From a virus: a stretch of DNA of 36,909 bases. Both the position numbers and the translations under genes were made by a program. The notes under the pieces were generated by a model that was not told where the DNA came from, searched no databases, and saw only the letters and a list, made by a program, of their open reading frames with translations. Positions 7,131 to 14,978 of this stretch are shown one piece after another. Position 1 is the stretch's first letter. Each line of letters opens with the position of its first letter. The DNA is taken from positions 1 to 36,909 of IMG/VR virus record IMGVR_UViG_3300025645_000193; one strand, given 5' to 3'.

Positions 7131-8174
7131 ATGGCTACTGGCGCATACGTCACAGGCGGTCCCAAGCAAGGTCTTGGTACTGCTGCAGGTGCTTCCGAAA
7201 GAGAAGACCTTACTAACCTGATCTCATTGATCTCTCGTGAAGACACACCCTTCATGACATCGATTGGGAAAACTAAAGCTAAAGCCGTTCTTCACGAATG
7301 GCAGACTGATGCTCTCCGCGCTCCTGCGGCTAACATCCGTGCAGAAGGCGTCGACTTCGACGACATCACTGAGACAACTCAGTTCCGCACACGTCTGGGT
7401 AACTACACCCAAATCTTTGGCGACACGCTCTCCGTATCGAATACGAAGCAGCACGTTGACCAAGCTGGCGTCAAGGACGAATTCAAATACCAGATCAAGA
7501 AGATCGGTACTGAAATCCGTCGTGACCAAGAATGGACTTGCGTTCATTCGTGGGCTGAAAAGGGTGCCTCTAGCCCCCGTACTGCTGGTTCCGTTATGTC
7601 CTACGCTGTAGACGCTAACGTATGGAACGCTGCACTGGGTGCATTTGAATCCGGTGGAGTATTCGCTGGTAACGGTACTTTCGGTGCAGCTATCCCAGCT
7701 ACTACCGAAGTCGCTATTGACTTGGCTGACATTGACGAAGTACAACAGAAGGTATATGAGGAAGGTGGTAAGTCCACTCGCGTCATGGTATCTCCATTGA
7801 ACCGTCGGAAGATTTCTGCCGCTGCCCAACTGGCTAACGCTAACGTCCGTCGTGACATTGGTGAAAGCGGTAAGCTCCGTCAGTCTGTTGACCTGTACGA
7901 GTCTGACTTCGGTGAAGTATTCATTGTTCCTAACTGGATCATGGGTCTTGCTGGAGTTCTGGGTGCTGGCGCTCTGGACATCCTAGACGAAGCTGGTGAT
8001 TTCACTGCAATCTGTTATGACCCAATGTGGTTCAGCACAGCTATTCTGCGTCCAATGCAGGAAGTTGATGTTGGTCCTCGTGGTGACTCGACAGTCGGTA
8101 TGTTGATCGAAGAATCTACACTTGAGGCTAAGAACCCAAGTGGCTTCGGACTGATCATTGGTGTTGGTGCTTAA
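7131..8174 (+). CDS. Major capsid protein, SU10/DUF5309 type
   Basis: This protein forms the capsid shell with the HK97 fold. The 347-residue sequence has the features of the SU10-type head protein family. These are an N-terminal LTNLISLISREDTPFMTSIG segment, then RLGNYTQIFGDTLSVSNT, a helical segment with the YQIKKIGTEIRRDQEW pattern, a GSVMSY motif, and the C-terminal half with VMVSPLNRRKIS and the strand-rich P-domain-like end. It lacks the long N-terminal delta domain typical of HK97 itself, which fits the use of a separate scaffold protein. The terminator directly downstream suggests it is expressed at a higher level than the genes that follow. The ribosome site is AGAGGT inside a hairpin. 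Confidence 0.9.
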   Translation: MATGAYVTGGPKQGLGTAAGASEREDLTNLISLISREDTPFMTSIGKTKAKAVLHEWQTDALRAPAANIRAEGVDFDDITETTQFRTRLGNYTQIFGDTLSVSNTKQHVDQAGVKDEFKYQIKKIGTEIRRDQEWTCVHSWAEKGASSPRTAGSVMSYAVDANVWNAALGAFESGGVFAGNGTFGAAIPATTEVAIDLADIDEVQQKVYEEGGKSTRVMVSPLNRRKISAAAQLANANVRRDIGESGKLRQSVDLYESDFGEVFIVPNWIMGLAGVLGAGALDILDEAGDFTAICYDPMWFSTAILRPMQEVDVGPRGDSTVGMLIEESTLEAKNPSGFGLIIGVGA

Positions 8175-8195
8175 TAAGCATTAACCAAATAATTA

Positions 8196-8226
8196 GGGGA
8201 GAGGTCCAAGTGATCTCTCCTCTTTT
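8196..8226 (+). terminator. Factor-independent terminator after the major capsid gene
   Basis: GGGGAGAGGT (8196-8205) pairs with ATCTCTCCTC (8213-8222), including two G-T wobbles. A short loop separates the arms and TTTT follows (8223-8226). It would end part of the late transcripts after the capsid gene, as the T-phi terminator does in T7, keeping tail gene expression lower. Confidence 0.8.
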
Positions 8227-8243
8227 CATTATTGAGGACTAAT

Positions 8244-8690
8244 ATGGAAAACAAATTAACTGAAGATAGTAGTGTATTTGATGATCCTATGATTATGCAA
8301 GCTCTTAATCAAGCTATGCAGGAAGTTATAGAAGAAGAGAGTATCGGTAATAATGTATTCAATAAGGATACCGATGGTGTATCTGGATATGAAGATAACG
8401 ATGGGTTTCACTTAGAACAAGACATCAAAGAAATTCTAGATGATGCACAGATGGAACGTGATATGCGAAACGACGGACTAATGGTCCCTGAAAAGGGAAC
8501 CCGTAAGTTTGCAACCGTACCTGTAGGTGTTATGATCGAATACGCCAATAAAACTGGCATAGATATTATGGGAGAGGAAACCTCCCGAGATAAGTGGGAG
8601 ATGTCTAAATTCCGTATGTGGATTCAGACTAACTATCCTGCACTTATGGTGCGCGATATTGGTAAAACAAAATTCCACACGTTAAGCTAG
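8244..8690 (+). CDS. Hypothetical acidic protein between capsid and adaptor
   Basis: The product is 148 residues with an acidic, probably disordered N-terminal half (about 1-75). A more ordered C-terminal half contains VPVGVMIEYANKTG and a basic end (RDIGKTKFHTLS). I choose ATG 8244, with AGGA at a good distance. A TTG at 8232 would lie before the ribosome site. The gene sits between capsid and adaptor, a place where small head-completion or regulatory proteins occur in podoviruses. I do not recognise a family. Confidence 0.65.
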   Translation: MENKLTEDSSVFDDPMIMQALNQAMQEVIEEESIGNNVFNKDTDGVSGYEDNDGFHLEQDIKEILDDAQMERDMRNDGLMVPEKGTRKFATVPVGVMIEYANKTGIDIMGEETSRDKWEMSKFRMWIQTNYPALMVRDIGKTKFHTLS

Positions 8691-8699
8691 GAGAAAAAG

Positions 8700-9542
8700 A
8701 TGACAGATTACACTAAGTTCGTAGATACAATTCATAAGTACACGAACAGAGACTCTACTGTTCTGCCTAACGACTTGATACGATACTTTGCGGACTTAAC
8801 TTGTGATAACATCTATAAGGATATCAGAGTAGCACCGCTAGAGTATGTATACACATATGACGCACTTACGGTAGCTACCGATAAACTAGCTGTTCCCGGT
8901 GATGCAGCATCATTCATTCAGCTAAGAAAGCTGGATTCTAATGGTGATATAGCTTGTGTGTTCAATTCTAAGGCTGACATGAGATCGTTCTACTCCCCCG
9001 GACATAAGAATTACTCGGAAGCTCACTATACTCGAGAGAGTAATAACTTTGTGATCTATCCAAAGGGAAAGGTAGGGGACGTATATGAGTTGTTCTATTA
9101 CAGACGACTCCCATCAGTATACGCTAGGTATGCGATTACAGAGGACAACTATGCCCTCGGAATCCTATACTATGGCGCAACAGCTCAAGACGCAGAAGAC
9201 GCACTATTAGCTGCTGAACTTGACACAACGGTGAATGAAATTGCAACAATTGCTGATCCTACAATTACTAATTCTATTACTTTCGTCGATGGTACTGGCG
9301 CGATCCCAGTCGGTTATTACGTTGGTCTTCTCGCGCCTAACTGGATACGAGATGAGAACCAGTCAATGCTCCTCTACGGAACTCTACGAGAAGCATACAT
9401 ATACCTACAAGACTCTGCAAGAGCACAAGAGTACCACGCCCTACTTACTAACCAAATTAGTGAGTTGAATGACGAAGACAGAAGGTCTAAGATCAGTGGT
9501 GGTATCTCATGTACGCACTTCTCTGGTGGGTATCTACTTTAA
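8700..9542 (+). CDS. Head-tail adaptor protein (T7 gp11/P22 gp4 functional class)
   Basis: The adaptor binds under the portal and forms the platform for the nozzle and fibres. This 280-residue protein has the layout seen in podovirus adaptors. A helical start (YTKFVDTIHKYTNRD and LPNDLIRYFADL) leads to a sandwich-like middle with YELFYYRRLPSVYA. The closing segment, SMLLYGTLREAYIYLQDSAR, matches the family's LLYGxLxEAxxYLxD pattern, followed by a helix with regularly spaced Tyr and Leu. AGGAG precedes the start. An insertion at about 165-205 (rich in Ala, Asp and Thr) is larger than usual. The position after capsid and before the tail proteins supports the call. Confidence 0.72.
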   Translation: MTDYTKFVDTIHKYTNRDSTVLPNDLIRYFADLTCDNIYKDIRVAPLEYVYTYDALTVATDKLAVPGDAASFIQLRKLDSNGDIACVFNSKADMRSFYSPGHKNYSEAHYTRESNNFVIYPKGKVGDVYELFYYRRLPSVYARYAITEDNYALGILYYGATAQDAEDALLAAELDTTVNEIATIADPTITNSITFVDGTGAIPVGYYVGLLAPNWIRDENQSMLLYGTLREAYIYLQDSARAQEYHALLTNQISELNDEDRRSKISGGISCTHFSGGYLL

Positions 9543-9554
9543 CAGGAGATAGAT

Positions 9555-10028
9555 ATGGCTTTTGAAGCAGACGTAGACGTACCAGCTATAGGCGGTTCGT
9601 TCGCTGGGGCTACCACACAAAGGGGTAGAACTCCCGGTGGTAGATTTACTGGCGATGCTATTGATGGCTTCGTGTCTAATAGCCTTAGTGAGACAATATT
9701 ATGGGTTGGACCTAATGCTCCAGCTGGAACTACATACCTATTATGGGTTAATACAACAGATAGTAACATATACGGATACATAAGTGGTGTCTGGGTAAGC
9801 CTATCAACTGTTGGTGCATATAATTGGAATGATTATGTTATGAATTGGTCTTCCGAGCCTACGTTGGCTGGTAGTACTACAGAGGGTGATGTATACCTAT
9901 ATACATACGACAATGGCACTGCATACAGGCTTGTGCCGACTGACGGTATATCTACTGATGGTTTCTATGAAACATTTATAGGTAGTGTGCTATCTAATTT
10001 AATAATCGAAAGAGGGTTAACTATATAG
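9555..10028 (+). CDS. Short tail protein with a duplicated fibre-anchor module
   Basis: The first 85 residues closely match the first 85 of the large fibre protein at 14979: both share VPAxGGxFAGATTxRGRTPGGRF and the ILWxGxNxPxGTxYxLWxNTxDxxxYG pattern (x marks differences). This N-terminal module probably docks onto the particle. The rest (about 90-157) is beta-rich and does not match the larger protein. It could be a short adaptor or capping subunit for a branched fibre. Family function is unknown; the relationship between the two genes is visible directly. Confidence 0.7.
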   Translation: MAFEADVDVPAIGGSFAGATTQRGRTPGGRFTGDAIDGFVSNSLSETILWVGPNAPAGTTYLLWVNTTDSNIYGYISGVWVSLSTVGAYNWNDYVMNWSSEPTLAGSTTEGDVYLYTYDNGTAYRLVPTDGISTDGFYETFIGSVLSNLIIERGLTI

Positions 10029-10050
10029 CCCCGAATAAAGGAGAAAGCAT

Positions 10051-11982
10051 ATGGCTTTTATCGCAGCCGACTGGTCCTTCGCACTAAATGGAGATATCCG
10101 TTATATAGGAGACGACCACAATGGTGCAGCACCGTCATACACAACCGCTATCGATCTTCACAGGGAGATTCAAAACTTTGCGGATGATGCAGCAGCATCT
10201 GGTGATGACCTAGTTGACATTACAAGTGACACTCCGTCTGAAAGATCGACGGATAACATTATCACCCTTATTAATGGGTACAACATTGACGCTAATGCAT
10301 CAGAACACATCTACGATGGTACTATCGCTCAAGGCTCTGGTGCAGAACGTTGGGACGGTGTTACTAACTTTGGTAACCCAGAAGTAGAACTAGGTATCCT
10401 CCAAGACGGAGCAGTACTTTCTGACGACTGGTGGAACCTCGGTGGATTTCATGGTATAGTTACCAGCGGTTCAACATCCACACTTGTAGACACTGGCTCT
10501 GGATGGACTGTTGACGAGTGGGTTGGGTATGTTGTTCGTAACACTACTGATGGTTCTCAGGGACTAGTCACATCTAACACGGCAGACACACTAACAATCG
10601 CAAATTTGATGTATGGTGGTACTGCTAACACTAACGCAGCATCTGATGTATTCTATATCGCTAAGGGACTTAACGCTTCTGCAGCTGATGGTATCTCACA
10701 CAGATTCATGATCAAAACAATTACTGGAAGCGCAGATATCGACAATCGTAAGGTTGTAGGGTTTGCTCGTACATTCGGTAATACTTATTCCGAGTTCTCG
10801 ATTAACGCTGCAGCATCCGGTATTAACGTGCTTGCTGTATCTGATGGTAATGACTTGAACAATGCCACAGTTCCAAACTCTGTGTATAGCTCCGTAAGCT
10901 CATTGTTTATTTCGCCATTCACAACTATCTCTAACACAACTGCTGGATACGCCCCTCTCGATGTCAACAATGACACTGTAGATGAGTTCTTCTACTCAGA
11001 GTGGAATAGAGGAACGGCATCTATCAACCAGTTCTATGAGTACTCCAAGTATATAACACGGTATAAGGGTGAAACAGGAACAGTCTATGGACTTGCTGCT
11101 GACCTATTCCGTGGTATTACTCACCAACTTACTATCACTGGTATCGGTGGTACTTGGGTTGAACCAGAGTCAGTCTCTTGGACTGGTGGTACTGGACAAC
11201 TACTTGCAGTAAATAATACAGCTGGTGCTTCGACTACAGCTATGTGGATTCAGGTACTTACTGGCTCTGCTCCTACTTCCGGCACTATTACTGGTGCAGG
11301 TGGTGCTACTGGTACTGTAACTGCAGCTACTGCACGAGCATTATCTTATCCATTCTCAGGACAGTCTACTGGTTCCGCTCTAATCGGTTCCTATGGACTA
11401 GGACTTGAAACTGCTGATCTATCAGCTTCTGATCTACTTCGTGGATTGGATAACGTAACCTACAATCCACCTAACAACGTTACATTTAGTGTTGCTGGTT
11501 TGGTGTCTGGTGAAGATAGAGTTCTAGTTTCCCCAGAGTCCGGTGGTGGAATTGAGACCACACAAATGCTACTTAATACATCCCTCGTTGGTGCAGCGGA
11601 AACTGAAGTTGTAGTAACAACGGCTATTCCATCTGATACACCAGCTTCTGGTACTATCAGAGTTGTCAACGATCAAGGGTTCGAAGTATTCCTACCTTAC
11701 ACAAGCTGGGCTACATCAACATTCACACTGACTTCACCTTATAACTTCTCTGGAGTAGATGAAAATGATTCAGCAACTGCTGGAGTAGGTGTGTATATTA
11801 CATATATCGATAAACTAGCTGGGGCTACAACTGAAAGTATAACGGTCGTCTACAATGCTGATAGGCCGCTGTTTATCAGGGTGCGCGATGGTGCAGGAAC
11901 TCCTATTAAGACTTTCGAGACTACTGGCACGATTGGCTCTGCTGGTGGGTCAGTTACCGCAATTCGTACTCCAGACGCTTAA
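10051..11982 (+). CDS. Large tail-surface/fibre-like protein
   Basis: This is a 643-residue beta-rich protein, high in Gly, Ser and Thr. The N-terminus contains IRYIGDDHNGAAPSYTTAID and STDNIITLINGYNIDANASE, a module found in many environmental phages and often annotated as virion structural. The C-terminal 80 residues (VxFSVAGL, then LFIRVRDGAGTPIKTFETTG) resemble the end of the next gene and probably form a shared trimer or head domain. The Gly/Thr-rich middle has no clear enzymatic motif. It is probably part of the tail apparatus that contacts the host. The start has GGAG upstream. Confidence 0.68.
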   Translation: MAFIAADWSFALNGDIRYIGDDHNGAAPSYTTAIDLHREIQNFADDAAASGDDLVDITSDTPSERSTDNIITLINGYNIDANASEHIYDGTIAQGSGAERWDGVTNFGNPEVELGILQDGAVLSDDWWNLGGFHGIVTSGSTSTLVDTGSGWTVDEWVGYVVRNTTDGSQGLVTSNTADTLTIANLMYGGTANTNAASDVFYIAKGLNASAADGISHRFMIKTITGSADIDNRKVVGFARTFGNTYSEFSINAAASGINVLAVSDGNDLNNATVPNSVYSSVSSLFISPFTTISNTTAGYAPLDVNNDTVDEFFYSEWNRGTASINQFYEYSKYITRYKGETGTVYGLAADLFRGITHQLTITGIGGTWVEPESVSWTGGTGQLLAVNNTAGASTTAMWIQVLTGSAPTSGTITGAGGATGTVTAATARALSYPFSGQSTGSALIGSYGLGLETADLSASDLLRGLDNVTYNPPNNVTFSVAGLVSGEDRVLVSPESGGGIETTQMLLNTSLVGAAETEVVVTTAIPSDTPASGTIRVVNDQGFEVFLPYTSWATSTFTLTSPYNFSGVDENDSATAGVGVYITYIDKLAGATTESITVVYNADRPLFIRVRDGAGTPIKTFETTGTIGSAGGSVTAIRTPDA

Positions 11983-12016
11983 AGAGCTTCTAGAGAGACT
12001 ATTAGGGGGAGCCAAT

Positions 12017-13594
12017 ATGGCCGTACCATCGTATACAGAAGACTTGACTGATATCGACCTAGCAGAGTCCACCCTAGGGTGGGTTGCTTATGGTGGTGGT
12101 GGTGCTGGTCTGTCGGCATCCCCTGACTTTTCTATGCAGGGAACAAATTGCCTAGACAAACAGATTACTAATGCTGACAAAGGAACCATGTTCGATAATG
12201 GTTCTGGAATTACACTAGGTGCTGGTGATCACGTATTCATCTGGCACTTCTGTGCTACACCCGGACTTACAGATACTCTTGCTAATAAAGGAGCATCAGT
12301 ATTGGTCGGAAGTGGAACTGGTGCTTATTGCCAGTATCACGTAGAGGGAAATAATACATATGGGGCATCGGGCAGAGTTGCTCGGTGCTACCCCATCGAC
12401 TACGCCGTTAGAACCGCTAATGCGTCGGCTCCATACAGAACCATAACTGGTTCTCCTGCAGCTAACCCACAAGTGTTCGGTGGTGGTCTGGTTACTACTG
12501 GGTCAGTAAAGGGTCCTAACGTAGGTATCGACGCAATTAGATACGGTACAGGGGCATTCCTAACAGCTGGGGAACTTATCTCTGCTGGAGATGGATCAGA
12601 TAACCCATGCACCTTTGCCGGATTCCAGACACAGAACGATGCTCCTTCTAACAGATGGGGAATTCTTACATCAGTCGGTGGCTCGTATGAGCTTCAAGGG
12701 AGGTTCGTAATCGGACAGAACAATGCTGGTACTGCTACACTAGCTAGGTTCGAGGATTCAGATGTTAATATAGCACTTGTTGATACTGCACATGCTGCGG
12801 CTGACTTCACTCAGATAATCATAGACCATGCATCAACAGTATGTAATATGACAAACATCAACATACAAGCTCTGGGAACTACAAATCCCGGTAGGTTCAT
12901 TGTTAACTCTGCTAACCCAGAGGTTAATGTTACTGGTGGTACGTGGACAGCTATAGGTATCATAACACTACGTTCCAACTCTACGTTTGATGGTACTGTT
13001 CTAAGGAGCACTGATCAGATCACACAGAATGGAGCTACACTTACTAATTGTACTATAGATCAGAATAGTGCAGCATCTGCTCTACTATCTGATAACCCCG
13101 GACTAGTGTCTGGATGTACATTCGTATCCGACGGAACTGGTCATGCTATAGAAATAACTACTCCTGGGACTTATACATTTACAGACAATATCCTTAGTGG
13201 ATATGCTGGAACTGACGGAAGTACAGGTAACGAAGCCATCTACAATAATTCAGGTGGAGCAGTTACTATTAATAACTCTGGAAGTTCTGGTATTACGGTG
13301 AGAAATGGGACTTCGGCTACAACTACTGTTAATTCCGCAGTAACACTAGAGTTGACAGGACTAATAGCTGGCTCTCGTGTATACGTTGAGAATACTACAG
13401 ATACTGTTGTACTCTTCAATGAGATAGAGGCCACTACTACCTTCACTGATAGTGTAAACTACACAGCAGATAAGGCGCTAAGAGTAAGAATCAGGAACGC
13501 ATCTGGCGTAACAAAGTATAAACCATTTGAGACTACGGGAACTCTTACGAGTTCTGGTTTCTCTCTGGTTGTAAATCAGGTATTGGACGAATGA
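12017..13594 (+). CDS. Tail-surface/fibre-like protein, beta-helix type
   Basis: The product is 525 residues. Regular short repeats of Asn, Thr, Gly and Ile-Val strands (about 250-420) look like a right-handed beta-helix, as in tailspikes. The C-terminus (ALRVRIRNASGVTKYKPFETTG) is paralogous to the end of the gene before. I use ATG 12017 because AGGGGGAG lies just upstream. The open frame reaches back to 11855, but that 54-residue extension lies inside the previous gene and is Leu/Arg-rich shadow sequence. It is probably a tail fibre or spike part; enzyme activity on glycans is possible but not shown. It overlaps the next gene as ATGA. Confidence 0.7.
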   Translation: MAVPSYTEDLTDIDLAESTLGWVAYGGGGAGLSASPDFSMQGTNCLDKQITNADKGTMFDNGSGITLGAGDHVFIWHFCATPGLTDTLANKGASVLVGSGTGAYCQYHVEGNNTYGASGRVARCYPIDYAVRTANASAPYRTITGSPAANPQVFGGGLVTTGSVKGPNVGIDAIRYGTGAFLTAGELISAGDGSDNPCTFAGFQTQNDAPSNRWGILTSVGGSYELQGRFVIGQNNAGTATLARFEDSDVNIALVDTAHAAADFTQIIIDHASTVCNMTNINIQALGTTNPGRFIVNSANPEVNVTGGTWTAIGIITLRSNSTFDGTVLRSTDQITQNGATLTNCTIDQNSAASALLSDNPGLVSGCTFVSDGTGHAIEITTPGTYTFTDNILSGYAGTDGSTGNEAIYNNSGGAVTINNSGSSGITVRNGTSATTTVNSAVTLELTGLIAGSRVYVENTTDTVVLFNEIEATTTFTDSVNYTADKALRVRIRNASGVTKYKPFETTGTLTSSGFSLVVNQVLDE

Positions 13595-13818
13595 CCGAAG
13601 AAGAGAAAAGGGTACAGGAGATTGCGATCAAGACTGTAACACATGACAACGTCCTAAAGTTGGTAACAGCAATAAGGGACGAGAGAGAACTAAGGGCAGT
13701 CCTACAATCTAGGGTTACAGCCCTTGAGAACACCGTACAGCAGATGGTAACTAAGGTTATGCATGCTGAACAGAAAGCCAATGTGGCTATGGCGGTGGCA
13801 CAGCAAGGGAGGCTCTAA
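13591..13818 (+). CDS. Small coiled-coil protein
   Basis: This 75-residue protein is almost all helix with clear heptads (about 30-70: LQSRVTALENTVQQMVTKVM). It overlaps the previous gene as ATGA and the next as TAATG, so all three are probably translated in a coupled way. A small trimeric or dimeric coiled coil between two tail-surface proteins could act as a linker or assembly chaperone. No family was recognised. Confidence 0.68.
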   Translation: MTEEEKRVQEIAIKTVTHDNVLKLVTAIRDERELRAVLQSRVTALENTVQQMVTKVMHAEQKANVAMAVAQQGRL

Positions 13819-14966
13819 TGGCCATAACAATTGATTGGGGTACGCGGATTATATCCGTACCTAAAGCTGATACGCTGCTAGTTCAGTCAGTGCCTACAGA
13901 GATCAGGCAACTTGACCTAGACGCCTTCAGACTAGAGTTAAAATCTCTAGAAGATGATGCAGCTGGTATGCCGTTCCCTGTTACGCATAACCATGTATCC
14001 CCTATCACAGTTGGTGGGGTTACCCTCGCACGAGTTGTTGAAATTCTAAATGGATATACGGTAACCTTCGAGGATGGACAGTACGCTGTTAACCTAGTTG
14101 GGGCTAACTCTAATGTAGGTGACGTTGTAAACGTTAACCAAGTATCAATTCGTTCTGCTAACTCTGCAGGTCTTACATTCTCTGAGCAGATTAACGATCA
14201 GAGTTTTATTGGTGCGGCTGTTTATGTAAATTCCAATTCGGGTCTATCTGGTACTTCGTTTCCTAGAGGTACACCAACAAGCCCTGTAAATAATCTTACA
14301 GATGCATTATCTATTGCAGATATAAGGTCCCTTCAGAATGTAATCCTTACTGGATTTATTACTGCTAACGGAACTCACATATTGGATTACCATAGCTTCG
14401 AGGCTGGAGCTGGGGCTTCTAACGTTATCCTTCTTTCAGGAGCATCAACTGTTAACTCATCCTTTAATAGATTGATCCTTGTTGGTGCTCAAAATGGTCT
14501 TTCTAGGATCAATAGCTGTATACTCGGAGTCACTGGACTCGGTGGGTTTACAGAGGCAGAGGGAAGAATTGTAGACTCTATAATTAACACAGTAGCAGGT
14601 ATAACTCAATATACTTCTGGTGCAGGGTGTTTACTAGATAATTGTTCATTCATAGCACCGGACTCACCACAAATTGAGTTCAATGCGAACGGTAAGGGTT
14701 TCGGAATGAGGTCGTGTACTGGTAATCTTATTATAACTAATCAGACGATATCCGAGGAGCTAGAACTAAACTTTGCTGGAGCAAGGGTGGAGATAGCACC
14801 TTCTTGTACAGCTGGTACTCTTAACATCTCAGGTAACGCTACAGTAGTGGATAACTCAGGTGTTGGTTGTACAGTAGTAGATAATACTCTAGATGTTAAT
14901 CAGAACACTATAAACGAAGGTGTACAGAAGGCTTCTCTTCTTATCCCCCATACAACAAACTTATAA
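13818..14966 (+). CDS. Conserved phage tail-surface protein with beta-helix-like C-terminus
   Basis: The product is 382 residues. The N-terminal 125 residues (WGTRIISVPKAD, EIRQLDLDAFRLELKSLEDD, ILNGYTVTFEDGQYAVNLVG, NVNQVSIRSANSAGL) form a module I recognise from many marine phage structural proteins. There it often attaches a variable host-contact domain. The rest (about 130-382) consists of short strands with Asn/Ser turns that look like a beta-helix. The ribosome site is GGAGG, inside the end of the preceding gene. The function is probably fibre or tail-collar; the exact role is unknown. Confidence 0.7.
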   Translation: MAITIDWGTRIISVPKADTLLVQSVPTEIRQLDLDAFRLELKSLEDDAAGMPFPVTHNHVSPITVGGVTLARVVEILNGYTVTFEDGQYAVNLVGANSNVGDVVNVNQVSIRSANSAGLTFSEQINDQSFIGAAVYVNSNSGLSGTSFPRGTPTSPVNNLTDALSIADIRSLQNVILTGFITANGTHILDYHSFEAGAGASNVILLSGASTVNSSFNRLILVGAQNGLSRINSCILGVTGLGGFTEAEGRIVDSIINTVAGITQYTSGAGCLLDNCSFIAPDSPQIEFNANGKGFGMRSCTGNLIITNQTISEELELNFAGARVEIAPSCTAGTLNISGNATVVDNSGVGCTVVDNTLDVNQNTINEGVQKASLLIPHTTNL

Positions 14967-14978
14967 CAGGAGCATAAT

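Noticed and set aside
7105-7131. Reading the triloop hairpin before the capsid gene as an N4-type hairpin promoter for the virion polymerase
   Set aside because: It has a 3-base loop, but it sits in the middle of the late head genes and not in an early region, and overlaps the capsid ribosome site. A translational role explains it better. Transcription assays would be needed to reopen this.
7224-7829. 201-aa minus-strand open frame opposite the capsid gene, and similar long minus-strand frames (for example 3369-3956 and 24132-24527)
   Set aside because: They lie wholly opposite recognised genes, lack family features and have compositions mirrored from the coding strand.
11996-12016. ACTATTAGGGGGA before the gene at 12017 as a second T7-type promoter
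   Set aside because: The AGGGGGAG is the ribosome site of that gene. The upstream half does not match the left-end candidate.
11855-12016. 54-residue Leu/Arg-rich N-terminal extension of the protein at 12017
   Set aside because: It lies fully inside the previous gene in another frame, and a strong ribosome site directly precedes ATG 12017.
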